Positions 1 through 7,554 of a DNA stretch of 7,971 bases are shown here, piece by piece. Each line of letters opens with the position of its first letter. Position 1 is the stretch's first letter. Below the pieces are notes generated by a model. That model was not told where the DNA came from. It did no database searches and worked only from the letters and a program-made list of their open reading frames with translations. The stretch covers positions 1-7,971 of the forward strand of contig JAQVLM010000129.1 in the NCBI GenBank assembly GCA_028704125.1, given 5' to 3'. Both the position numbers and the translations under genes were made by a program. The DNA comes from Opitutales bacterium. GTDB taxonomy: Bacteria > Verrucomicrobiota > Verrucomicrobiia > Opitutales > JAFGAQ01.

Positions 1-3000
1 CGTCAGGCTGCGTCGACAGCGGGATGAGTTCGTCGTCGCCGAACGCATTACGCACGTTCAGCTGGATGCGCCAATCGACCTTGTCCGTGAGCTTGCGGCC
101 ATAGCCGACCCAGAGGTCAACACTGCTTTCCGACGGCCCCTTGTAAGGATTGGACAGATCATAGGTGGTCTTTCCGTCATCGCCGGTCATCAGAGGATAG
201 CCGATTACGATGTCATCTTCCCAACGGTAGCTGCCACCAACGTTGAAGCCCTTGAGGCGTCCATCGGTGAAGGTGTAGTTGGATACCACGTTGAAGCGCC
301 ATTCGCGAATTTCGTCTGCGTCGGTGCCTTCCTTGAGCTGGATGAGTGCCCAGTTCGCCCCGATCACGTTGTTCCATTCAAGAAGGGTGGTGGTGTTTCC
401 AGCGCCACCCCACCAGATGCGAAGGTCGCCGGCCGGTGTGTTGTTCAGGTCGTCGGTGACGATGTCCATGTATTGGATCATCTCAGCACCACCCACATTT
501 TTGCGGACGGCTTCAACCTGGGTTGCGTTAACCGAGATGCGCCAGTTGGCCGTCGGGTTAGCGGTAAACTCAAACTCCCAGCCCTTGGATACGCTGTCTT
601 CCGTGAGAGCGAAGCCCCGAGGTCCCTGCTGATGGAAGTCAAGAACCTGACCCTGAGGATCACCTTCCATCATCCATGCTTCGTAGAAGCCGGGAAGCTC
701 CGTGCGGATGCGCTGTTGGTGGGCGCGCCATCCTGCTACTGCACGTTGCATGCGGGCAATCGCTTGTTCTTCAGTTTCACCGGTTGCAGGTCCATAAGTG
801 TAGCGACCTTCCGGGCCCGTGAATGCGGTATCCATGGTGCGTCCTCCGAGACTATACTCGAAGATGTTCGCCCATTCGGCACCCCATTCCTGGAGACCCC
901 CAATGAACCAGTTTCCGTTCACCATGGAGCTGGATGAATTCGTCACCTTGTTGTAGTAACGGGTAACCTTCAGCGAGTAGCGGTCATCCAATGTGGAGAT
1001 CACCAAGCTCTTGTCTTCCGTCTTACCGGCGGGCATTTCCAACGGGTTGCCGAGAAGGCTCACGCGGGATGCCTGACCCGGGTCGAAGTTTTCCGAGGTG
1101 TTGTAATACATGCTCAGTTTGACCGGAGAATCCACCCATTTGCGAATGGAATCCGTGATATGCCATGCCACGCTGTAGCTGGTCGATTCCGAGCTAACGT
1201 CGGTGTCGGGTGTTTCAGCGTAATCATAGTTTTCATGCGTGATTACCCTGCGGACAACGGGATCAACATCTGCACGCTTTTGCCATGCTTCGACACTGTC
1301 TTTTCTCCATCCAACGGTTCCCACGATCGAGCGATCGAACAGGTAGCCTTGCCATACCACTGCTTCAGACGTCACTTCCTGACGCGATTTGCGGGCTTCA
1401 CGTGTCATCAAGTCGCGGTCCGGTTGGCGGGTCGCATCCAAGACGTCGATAGGCACGCGGGTGTATCCGACATAGTTCGACGGATTGGCGTTCTGGAAGA
1501 CGTCATCCTGTCCGAGAATGTTGGTATAAGGATCTCCTGGATTCACTCCGTCACCCGTCCATGTGTATTCAAACGTATGGATCTGGCCATCGGTCAGGCT
1601 CATCTTGGCTTTCGGCCTCGGAATGTGAGCACCCGATGCGCTGGAGAGTCCTGCGAGGGACGGTCCGAGATACATGACGTAGTTCGGGTTGCGCTCGTTG
1701 GTGGTCATGTCCAACTGGTTCTTGTAGTAATCAGTGGAGATGTAGTTGGCCCAGGTGGTTCCTGTTCCATAGCGCATGAACTGACGTTGATCGTCGTCAC
1801 GCTTGTCGATCGAGTAGAGACCGGTGATGGTGTGGCGACCAACGATGCGTGCCCAGAGACTGTCTGTCTTGAGCAGCTTTGGCAGATCGAAGTCAGCGAA
1901 TGCGGTCACACGGGTGGATTCGCGTTCAACTTTGTTCGAGCTGTTTCCATAGATGGAACCATCGCTGATGAACGGACGGCCGAAGTTCGGATTCAGGGTA
2001 TGGTCCGAATAGGTTTCGTTCACGTCAAGGTAGATACCCTGATGCTGTCCATCGACCAAGCTGATCGAAGTGTCTTCGAAGTCCTGCTTGTCGAACACGA
2101 GTTCAACCCCGAAGAGGTTGTCCATGAAGGTTCCGCTGAGGTTCAGGTTATAGGCCTGAAACTCATTGGTGGTTTCCTTGTTGGGACCATCGAGCAGGTT
2201 GTTGTAGAAGTCGAAGATCGTACGATCTGTCAGGTGGTAGTTCTTGTAGGTTCCGAACTCGTAGTCGGGCAGCCTTGCATTCTGGGCAAACGCCGAGAAT
2301 CCAGCCACGCTGGCCGGGCGGTGATAGGCGAGAGAATTACTACCGTTGTTGTAGCCACCGGTGTTGTTCAGTGCGCCTGCACCAGTGGAACCAATGGATT
2401 CCAGCGTGCGGATGTCGTTTGCAGTCTTGGAATGCTCATCAGCGAAGATCCACATCGGGCTCGCGAACTGCTGGGCAAAATTGCCAAGCCAGGGGCGATA
2501 ATACGGATTCGGCTGACCAGCGAGGTCTCCGGCGTTGATGGTCGGGCGCATGCCACCATGACCGGCAGTTCCGGTCATGTCGTCCTGCAGCGTCCATGGA
2601 TCGTAGCCTTCCTTGCCCAGTCCACCCATCGGATCATTCACCGGACGGAACCACGGAGTGATGTAGTCCATCGGCGTGATCGTGCGGGGGTTGTTGCGCG
2701 TGATGTCACCGTTTTCGAAGTTCCCCTTCAAGGAAACAAAGGTTCCACCTTTCTTCAGCGCCTTGGGCTCCCAACGGAATGCACCGTAGACACGTTCCAC
2801 ATCTTCAAATGCGGGCTTCTGACGGTAGTTCTTGTTATCGATCAAGCCAGCCACGAACACACCCAGTTCATCTTTGATGACGGACTGGTTGTAGTTAATG
2901 GATGCGCGCATCGAATCGTAACGACCGTAACGCAGCTCTACTTCACCACGGGTATCAAAACCTGCGGTTTTCGTCGAGGTGTTGATGATACCTGCGGGAC

Positions 3001-3529
3001 TTCCGATACCGAACAGAATTGCATTCGGTCCACGCTGGAGGTCAACGCGGTCGATTACGTAGCTGTCCCAAGGAATTTCGGTGACGAAGAAGTCGCGGGT
3101 GTTATCGGCGGCAGCCAAACCACGCACACGGGTGTTCGTGGAAGGGCGGGCGAAATTCGCCGACTCGTTGGCGATCGATCCAATTGAAGCCCCGGTGAAG
3201 TTCCCCAGCACACCACCGACTTCGGTGTTGGCCGTGTAGATCAGCAAGGATTCATTGTCCGTCGAACCGGTGTCCTTCATGAACTCGGCTGTTACAACCG
3301 AGATCGCGGAGCCCACGTCGCGCAGTTCAGTCTTGATACGGGTTCCTGCCAGCGATGTCGTGGCTACGTATCCCATGGTTTCTCCTGCGCTCACTTCGAA
3401 CGGAGAGAGGATATATACGTCTTCATCGACGTAGGGCTCCGTGCCCGTCTGCGCGGCTAGCGAGACAGCAAGTCCACCTGAGAGGCATCCAAGAAGGATC
3501 CTCTGTGCAGTTTGATGGTTCATTTTCAT
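1..3529 (-). CDS. TonB-dependent outer-membrane receptor, Opitutae-type, C-terminus cut by window edge
   Basis: The minus strand is open from ATG 3529 to the window edge, about 1176 codons with no stop. TonB-dependent receptors import siderophores, vitamins or glycans through a 22-strand barrel, powered by TonB-ExbB-ExbD; the substrate here cannot be told. Residues 1-26 form a signal peptide (basic start, core ILLGCLSGGLAVSLAA). The segment LSPFEVS (about 41-47) follows, then a plug domain (about 55-185) with TRIKTELRDVGSAISVV and the plug-end motif VDLQRGPNAILFGIGSPAG (about 158-177). The rest is barrel: alternating aromatic strands, many Asn/Gly/Asp loops, and late motifs RWRFNVVSNYTF-like and WRIQLNVRNAFGDDELIPLS. 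That last motif normally lies 30-60 residues before the end, so little is missing. A second ATG (3523) is two codons in. No Shine-Dalgarno is seen before either (AAACAAACATAA). Codon bias suggests high expression. No SusD-like partner is visible. Confidence 0.95.
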   Translation of the reverse strand, partial: MKMNHQTAQRILLGCLSGGLAVSLAAQTGTEPYVDEDVYILSPFEVSAGETMGYVATTSLAGTRIKTELRDVGSAISVVTAEFMKDTGSTDNESLLIYTANTEVGGVLGNFTGASIGSIANESANFARPSTNTRVRGLAAADNTRDFFVTEIPWDSYVIDRVDLQRGPNAILFGIGSPAGIINTSTKTAGFDTRGEVELRYGRYDSMRASINYNQSVIKDELGVFVAGLIDNKNYRQKPAFEDVERVYGAFRWEPKALKKGGTFVSLKGNFENGDITRNNPRTITPMDYITPWFRPVNDPMGGLGKEGYDPWTLQDDMTGTAGHGGMRPTINAGDLAGQPNPYYRPWLGNFAQQFASPMWIFADEHSKTANDIRTLESIGSTGAGALNNTGGYNNGSNSLAYHRPASVAGFSAFAQNARLPDYEFGTYKNYHLTDRTIFDFYNNLLDGPNKETTNEFQAYNLNLSGTFMDNLFGVELVFDKQDFEDTSISLVDGQHQGIYLDVNETYSDHTLNPNFGRPFISDGSIYGNSSNKVERESTRVTAFADFDLPKLLKTDSLWARIVGRHTITGLYSIDKRDDDQRQFMRYGTGTTWANYISTDYYKNQLDMTTNERNPNYVMYLGPSLAGLSSASGAHIPRPKAKMSLTDGQIHTFEYTWTGDGVNPGDPYTNILGQDDVFQNANPSNYVGYTRVPIDVLDATRQPDRDLMTREARKSRQEVTSEAVVWQGYLFDRSIVGTVGWRKDSVEAWQKRADVDPVVRRVITHENYDYAETPDTDVSSESTSYSVAWHITDSIRKWVDSPVKLSMYYNTSENFDPGQASRVSLLGNPLEMPAGKTEDKSLVISTLDDRYSLKVTRYYNKVTNSSSSMVNGNWFIGGLQEWGAEWANIFEYSLGGRTMDTAFTGPEGRYTYGPATGETEEQAIARMQRAVAGWRAHQQRIRTELPGFYEAWMMEGDPQGQVLDFHQQGPRGFALTEDSVSKGWEFEFTANPTANWRISVNATQVEAVRKNVGGAEMIQYMDIVTDDLNNTPAGDLRIWWGGAGNTTTLLEWNNVIGANWALIQLKEGTDADEIREWRFNVVSNYTFTDGRLKGFNVGGSYRWEDDIVIGYPLMTGDDGKTTYDLSNPYKGPSESSVDLWVGYGRKLTDKVDWRIQLNVRNAFGDDELIPLSTQPD

Positions 3530-3697
3530 TTATGTTTGTTTGGGTTTGCAGTGTGGTTCCGTTTCCCGGTCTCTAACGTCTGTCATCCGCGCAAAGCAAA
3601 GCCTGTCGGAAAAACCGGCTTATTTTGCTGGACGGATGTATGGAGCATTGGGGACTTGAGAAACAGATCGAACTGAAATATCTATCCTGTAAACTAT

Positions 3698-3715
3698 CCC
3701 TTGACGGGACAAGGG
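3698..3715. repeat. Short inverted repeat CCCTTG-N6-CAAGGG, possible operator or leader hairpin
   Basis: The arms CCCTTG (3698-3703) and CAAGGG (3710-3715) are perfect complements around ACGGGA. The repeat lies about 170 bp upstream of the receptor start. It could be a regulator site or a small hairpin in the receptor leader. No run of T follows on either strand, so a terminator is unlikely. Six paired bases in a 586-bp gap can occur by chance. Confidence 0.3.
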
Positions 3716-3965
3716 CAAATTAACGCCCGAATCTGGGAAGGCTTAAGCAGCAAGGGTGTCAAACAATAGAATCGTTTGCGGTATTTGCGTGCACAATGGT
3801 GCATGACGGCTTGCCTGAAGCAATGCAACGGTACGACGGCGTGATGGGTTCATAACGTTTCATGGCGCAAAGAGAAGCAATCGCGTTAACAAAGTCAAAC
3901 CTCTGATGAAACATTTGATGGCAGGGGGGCCAAACCAGTCGGGTTTCGAGTCGTATGGTTTCAGG

Positions 3966-3993
3966 TTGACGGTGGGGCAGCTGTGGGTAATGT
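3966..3993 (+). promoter_or_regulatory. Weak sigma70-like promoter candidate for obg
   Basis: TTGACG (3966-3971), a 16-nt spacer and TAATGT (3988-3993) lie about 120 bp upstream of the obg start on its strand. The -35 box matches five of six consensus positions, but the -10 box only three. It is the best pair I found in this part of the gap, offered as a candidate only. Confidence 0.25.
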
Positions 3994-4115
3994 CCTTCGA
4001 TCCGGCTCATGGATGATACGGAAGTTTTTCGGATGAACGGTTTGAACCCGCTTGTAGTTGCGATGGTTCGGATCCGGTGGTCTGGGGTTGTGTTGAGTGT
4101 TGAGGAATTTGTGAT

Positions 4116-5123
4116 ATGTTTTACGATGCGTTGACAGTGGACCTGACCGCCGGCAAGGGCGGAGACGGTTGTTTGAGTTTCAGGCGGGAAAAATACATCC
4201 CCAAGGGTGGCCCCGATGGGGGCAACGGCGGTGATGGAGGAAGCATCATCATCGAGTGCAACGAAAATGAGGGAGACCTGCGCCGGTATCATTTTGATTC
4301 GATCTGGAAGGCGGAGACTGGAAATACCGGGGCCGGACGGAACAAGACCGGACGCTGTGGAAAGGATCTGGTTTTGCCTTGTCCTCCCGGCTCGATCTTC
4401 AGGAGTGAGGAAACCGGGGAGGTGGTGGCCGAGCTGACGCAGCATGGGCAGCGGGTGGTGCTCCTTAATGGAGGCAAAGGAGGAAAGGGGAACCTTACCT
4501 TCAAGTCTTCCACCAATCAGGCCCCCCGTAAGACTACGCCTGGCACGCTGGGTGAGGCCGGACGTTTTGCGGTAGAGCTCAAGGTGATCGCCGAAGTGGG
4601 GCTGGTCGGGTTTCCGAATGCGGGGAAGTCCAGTCTGTTGGGTTGCCTGACCAACGCTCACCCGAAAACCGGGGCTTATCCATTCACGACGAAAGACCCG
4701 TCGGTTGGGTTTATGTCGGATGAGTCGGGCTATCGCAGGTTGAGGATTGCGGATATTCCCGGGCTCATTGAAGGTGCCAGCGAAAACCGGGGCTTGGGTC
4801 ACCGTTTCCTCAAGCATGTGGAACGGTGCAAGATCCTGGTGATTCTCATCGACATCGCAGCAGTGGATGGACGCGATCCGAACAAGGATCATGCACAGTT
4901 GTTGAAAGAGTTGAAGCTCTATTCGAAGGAACTTGTCGGAAAACCTCAGCTGGTGGTGCTGAACAAAGTGGATTTGTTGGATTCCCGGGCTCCGGTCACG
5001 CGATTCAACCGTCGCTTGGATGAACCGGCGCTCGAGATTTCATGCTCCACAGGACAAGGTTTGAAGGAGCTTTCAGCCCGACTCTTTCTGGAATTGGACC
5101 GGCTGAATACGTTGAACGGTTAA
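4116..5123 (+). CDS. obg: Obg/CgtA family GTPase
   Basis: This is a 335-residue Obg GTPase, which in bacteria binds the 50S subunit and links ribosome assembly to GTP/ppGpp levels. The glycine-rich Obg fold fills residues 1-158 (MFYDALTV, AGKGGDGCLSFRREK, GGPDGGNGGDGG). The G domain follows: G1 GFPNAGKSS (165-173), G2/switch I TTKDPSVG (191-198), G3 DIPGLIEGAS (from 213), G4 NKVD (283-286) and a G5-like SCST (from 309). It stops soon after the G domain, so the C-terminal OCT domain of some Gram-positive Obg proteins is absent, as is common in Gram-negatives. GAGGA (4102-4106) sits nine bases before ATG 4116. Switch I is odd: most Obg proteins have TTL.PNLG or similar, and here Lys-Asp replaces the usual Leu-x. 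The usual partners rplU and rpmA are not upstream; a receptor gene on the other strand is. Confidence 0.97.
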   Translation: MFYDALTVDLTAGKGGDGCLSFRREKYIPKGGPDGGNGGDGGSIIIECNENEGDLRRYHFDSIWKAETGNTGAGRNKTGRCGKDLVLPCPPGSIFRSEETGEVVAELTQHGQRVVLLNGGKGGKGNLTFKSSTNQAPRKTTPGTLGEAGRFAVELKVIAEVGLVGFPNAGKSSLLGCLTNAHPKTGAYPFTTKDPSVGFMSDESGYRRLRIADIPGLIEGASENRGLGHRFLKHVERCKILVILIDIAAVDGRDPNKDHAQLLKELKLYSKELVGKPQLVVLNKVDLLDSRAPVTRFNRRLDEPALEISCSTGQGLKELSARLFLELDRLNTLNG

Positions 5124-5179
5124 AGGAGCTGACTGTTTTTGGCGCAGCAGCCTCGTGGCGGATTGCCAGCGAGGGTGTG

Positions 5180-5285
5180 TTCTTTTTCGCTCAGGCTTTC
5201 ATTATATCCGGAAAGAAAAATCGGATTTGACGTATTTTTTATTCGAAAACCGCAATAGCAGGGTGTTATTGTGTGTTTTCCGGAT
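5180..5285 (+). promoter_or_regulatory. AT-rich stretch likely carrying the promoter of the pilus-like genes
   Basis: The gap after obg becomes AT-rich from about 5180, in contrast to the GC-rich genes around it, and this is a sensible place for a promoter. Candidate elements are TATATC (5203-5208) with a poor -35 (TTCTTT, 5180-5185), and a good -35 TTGACG (5227-5232) that lacks a well-spaced -10. I cannot pick one. With only 162 bp between the genes and no clear terminator after obg, read-through from obg is also possible. Confidence 0.25.
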
Positions 5286-5966
5286 ATGAAGCGTGTTATT
5301 TACTTCTTCTGGATGTTGTATGGCAGAATGTGGATTCTGTTTGGCCTTGCCTTTCTTCTGGGGTATTCGGGCAATTGCGTTGGAGCCGTTCAGGCTCTTC
5401 CCGATGTGAGGCGGGTTGAGTTCATCGGTTTGCCGGATGCCGGATGGATCCGGATGAGAATCGATTTCGCGTTCCGCTTCCCCTCGGGTGAAAGCGAAAA
5501 TGTCCGGAAGGATAGGGTTGAGAATGTGACACTGCGTGTTGTCCAATGCCATGGCAGCGAGGCCGCGGGGTTCCGGTTTTTCCGTTCCGCTGTCGAAATG
5601 GTGGGACTAAGCGTCGACAAACGCTATTCGGTGTCATTCTTTTTGCCTGAGGATTTGTCATACCCCTCCGTAAATGGAGGGCAACCGCACTCCTGGCTAT
5701 TGGAGTGGAAGGTGGACGGGGCCTTACTGGAATCAGATGCCCATTCGATGTCGGGTTCATTTGCGGGGAGGCCCGATGTGCTGGCATCGTTCCGGAAGCG
5801 GTTTGAAGCAGAGGCACCTCTGAACGATGGGATCCTGATTCCCACATGGGCGCTTCCTTCCCATGTTGAATGCGATCGGTCGGACGAGCCGGTTTTCCGT
5901 AGGCGTGATACTTGCCTTGGTTTGGATTCGTTTTCGATCCAAGGCGGAAAGGGTCAGGGTGAATGA
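5286..5966 (+). CDS. Exported pilus-system protein resembling Amuc_1102
   Basis: This 226-residue protein has an N-terminal signal peptide: basic KR, a long hydrophobic stretch to about residue 29, and likely cleavage after Ala34 or Ala37 (GNCVGAVQA). The Cys at 31 lacks a proper lipobox. The mature part alternates short beta-like strands, including a tryptophan strand WIRMRIDF (from 54), SVSFFLPEDL and WLLEWKVDG. Near the end come SFRKRFE (168-174) and LNDGILIP (179-186). This pattern resembles, from memory, Amuc_1102 family pilus-like proteins of Verrucomicrobia, which are periplasmic or surface beta-rich proteins of unknown exact role. The first-gene position before a PilM-like and an Amuc_1100-like gene fits that family. 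A 40-residue tail with two cysteines follows LNDGILIP and has no obvious match. A GTG start at 5271, preceded by AGGG at 5260-5263, would add five residues; ATG 5286 has no clear ribosome site. The stop overlaps the next start. Confidence 0.7.
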   Translation: MKRVIYFFWMLYGRMWILFGLAFLLGYSGNCVGAVQALPDVRRVEFIGLPDAGWIRMRIDFAFRFPSGESENVRKDRVENVTLRVVQCHGSEAAGFRFFRSAVEMVGLSVDKRYSVSFFLPEDLSYPSVNGGQPHSWLLEWKVDGALLESDAHSMSGSFAGRPDVLASFRKRFEAEAPLNDGILIPTWALPSHVECDRSDEPVFRRRDTCLGLDSFSIQGGKGQGE

Positions 5967-7554
5967 GCGGAGCAGACGGAAGGTTCGGATGGGTTTGTCC
6001 GATGCCGCTTTGATCACATGGGAACGGGCGGATGGATGGATGATTCACCGATTGTCGCGTTCGGGAAAACCCGTAGGTGATGCGATGCGGGTGCCTGTTG
6101 ATCCAGCCGATGATACTGTCAGCGGAGCGGATCCTTGTGCTCATGCGATGACGGCTCTGATGGAAGTGGATTGGAAGCTGCTCGGGGTCCGGAGGTGTTG
6201 GATAGAAGTTCCGACCGATGCGGTCATTATTCATGCCCTGAGGGTTCCTGTTGTCCTGAATGCTCAGGCGAGAGCTGTTGTCCTGAGGCATCATCTTGAA
6301 GCGGCGTTGCCCCATTCGGCCGGGAGTATGGACTGGAGTATGGTTGATCTGGGGGGAGATTCCTTGGAGACCACTTTCGCCGTCGCGGGTGTGCAATCGA
6401 ATGTGCCCGGTTCAATCCGGAATTTGCGGGAGTTGAGGGTCCAATTTTTTGTATCTCCTATCCTGAACCTTGCGGTGGAAAGGACGCCGGAGGGCCATGA
6501 ATATGACAGCATCTGGGATATTGGACCGGCAGGATTGGTGGTTTTGGAGAAGCTGGACGACGGGTTGACGTTGCGACATTATTCGATGGACCGTTTGGGT
6601 TGGGCAATGGATGCGGGCGGACGCATGCAGCCGGGACCGGATAGCGGGGAGAGGCTGCTGCGGATCCACAACCGGAGCGGATCGTCGTGCAAGCCGGAAA
6701 CCGGTATTCGTTTGTGTGGCCCGTCATCTTATGTGGATTCCATTCGGAACCGGCTTGGGCAATCCGCTCCTCATGACTTGAGGATGTCACCCTCAGCCCG
6801 TCCGGATGATGAACCGGGACGGGGTGTCTTGAAACACCTGGAAGGTTGGATGTCGGGATCCCGGGTTGGGCTTTTGGGGCCGATTCAGGAATCGGGCGGC
6901 TCTCCATATCCCGCGGCGGGATGGATGGGTATGTCCCGTATGTCAGCAACGCTGGCAGGCTTGATGGTGGTTGCTCCGGTTGGAATGCTTTGGCATCAGA
7001 TGGCCCGGTTGGATCAGGTCCGTTCCGAACATGCGGAACTGAAGCGGGAATTGAGGGAATGGACAGCATCCCATCCCGATGATGATCCGGCGGATAGAAA
7101 CCAAGCGGTGGAACTGGGTGAGAGGATTGAGTGTCTGGCGTCAATAGGGGAGATTCCAAATGTTTGGGTGTCAGTGTTTGCCCATCTCCAGGGTGTTTTG
7201 ACTGAGGTGGGGGATGTCTGGTTGGACCGGTTTCAGTTGGTATTGAGCCGGGATGAGGCGTTCCCTTCCGTTCATGGATTCAGGTTGCGCCCCGGCTCGA
7301 TTCATTTGGCCGGATGCATGCTGGTTCGGGAGGCAAACTTGAGCCAGGCCGTTAACCGGCAGGTGGTTTTGAGGGCCAAGGGCAGACTGGAACGGGTGAG
7401 AAGCGCCCTTTTGTCGGATCCTCGGATTGAACAAATGGAGGATTTTTCGGCGAATTTTGAGGGACTGGACAAGGGCTTGAACGTGGTGGGATTCGAGATG
7501 GTTCTCCGGCTGAAAGCCGTCCCGCCACCAACGGGGGAGGAGCTGGAATGGTAA
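5959..7554 (+). CDS. PilM/GspL-like actin-fold protein fused to a PilN-like domain (Amuc_1101-like)
   Basis: This 531-residue protein looks like the inner-membrane platform of a type IV pilus or type II secretion-like system. Residues 1-300 resemble PilM/GspL actin-like folds: strand WIEVPTD...LRVP (81-95), an RHHLEAALP segment, DIGPAGLVVLEK (from 187, phosphate-2-like) and LCGPSSYVDSIRNRL (from 252, adenosine-motif-like). The N-terminal phosphate-1 loop is not recognisable. One membrane helix (about 328-345, MSATLAGLMVVAPVGMLW) leads to a charged coiled-coil-like stretch (346-400). A PilN-like ending follows, with VWVSVFAHLQGVL, VWLDRFQL, IHLAGCML, RVRSALLSDPRIEQM and a closing strand VVGFEMVLRLK. 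The chosen GTG 5959 has AAGGG five bases upstream and overlaps the previous stop by eight bases. ATG 5989 (GGAAGG five bases upstream) is a good alternative, giving 521 residues. The frame is also open from ATG 5863 but lacks a ribosome site there. PilM and PilN are usually separate genes; GspL-like joining is the alternative description. Confidence 0.75.
   Translation: MNERSRRKVRMGLSDAALITWERADGWMIHRLSRSGKPVGDAMRVPVDPADDTVSGADPCAHAMTALMEVDWKLLGVRRCWIEVPTDAVIIHALRVPVVLNAQARAVVLRHHLEAALPHSAGSMDWSMVDLGGDSLETTFAVAGVQSNVPGSIRNLRELRVQFFVSPILNLAVERTPEGHEYDSIWDIGPAGLVVLEKLDDGLTLRHYSMDRLGWAMDAGGRMQPGPDSGERLLRIHNRSGSSCKPETGIRLCGPSSYVDSIRNRLGQSAPHDLRMSPSARPDDEPGRGVLKHLEGWMSGSRVGLLGPIQESGGSPYPAAGWMGMSRMSATLAGLMVVAPVGMLWHQMARLDQVRSEHAELKRELREWTASHPDDDPADRNQAVELGERIECLASIGEIPNVWVSVFAHLQGVLTEVGDVWLDRFQLVLSRDEAFPSVHGFRLRPGSIHLAGCMLVREANLSQAVNRQVVLRAKGRLERVRSALLSDPRIEQMEDFSANFEGLDKGLNVVGFEMVLRLKAVPPPTGEELEW
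7536..7542 (+). promoter_or_regulatory. Strong Shine-Dalgarno for the third pilus-like gene
   Basis: GGAGGAG lies five bases before ATG 7548, inside the end of the upstream gene. The start overlaps the upstream stop (ATGGTAA), which points to coupled translation and fixes the start of the third gene. Confidence 0.8.

Larger units (their letters stand above)
3530..4115. other. Divergent intergenic region between receptor gene and obg; no gene seen
   Basis: This 586-bp stretch separates the divergent receptor gene and obg and must hold the receptor's promoter and probably that of obg. I find no convincing ORF with start, ribosome site and protein-like composition, and no tRNA- or rRNA-like fold. 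It contains a short perfect inverted repeat at 3698-3715, a 7-bp inverted repeat GTTTCAT/ATGAAAC at 3857-3863 and 3906-3912, and a weak promoter-like match at 3966-3993. On the minus strand a perfect TTGACA lies at 3762-3757, but no fitting -10 box follows it. The leader of the receptor mRNA could be long if transcription starts well upstream. Confidence 0.6.

Noticed and set aside
1160..3187. 675-codon plus-strand open frame
   Set aside because: It lies antisense to the receptor gene, which has a clear signal peptide, plug and barrel. The plus-strand translation is low-complexity (Val/Gly/His-rich) with no recognisable family. It stays open because the receptor's codon bias avoids reverse-complement stops.
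3605..3626. GTCGG-AAAAA-CCGGC hairpin followed by TTATTTT
   Set aside because: The stem is five pairs including a wobble, and there is no plus-strand gene before it to terminate.
3797..3853. Small plus-strand frame starting MVHDGLPEAM in the gap
   Set aside because: It has only about 18 codons from the ATG, no ribosome site and no context.
3759..4892. 377-codon minus-strand open frame
   Set aside because: It is mostly antisense to obg, whose motifs are unmistakable. The part beyond obg into the gap has no protein-like pattern or ribosome site.
5156..5170. GG-N10-GC spacing resembling a sigma54 promoter upstream of the pilus-like genes
   Set aside because: Only TGGC and the spacing fit; the TTGC part of the -12 element is missing, so chance is likely.
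5165..5196. Stem-loop after obg (GCC-AGCGA ... TCGCT-CA-GGC)
   Set aside because: The stem has a bulge and a 14-base loop, and no T run follows, so it is not a convincing terminator.
5422..7159. Long minus-strand frames opposite the pilus-like genes (324 and 233 codons)
   Set aside because: Their translations are Pro/Arg/Ser/His-rich, as expected antisense to GC-rich coding DNA, and the plus-strand genes have good starts, overlaps and domain patterns.
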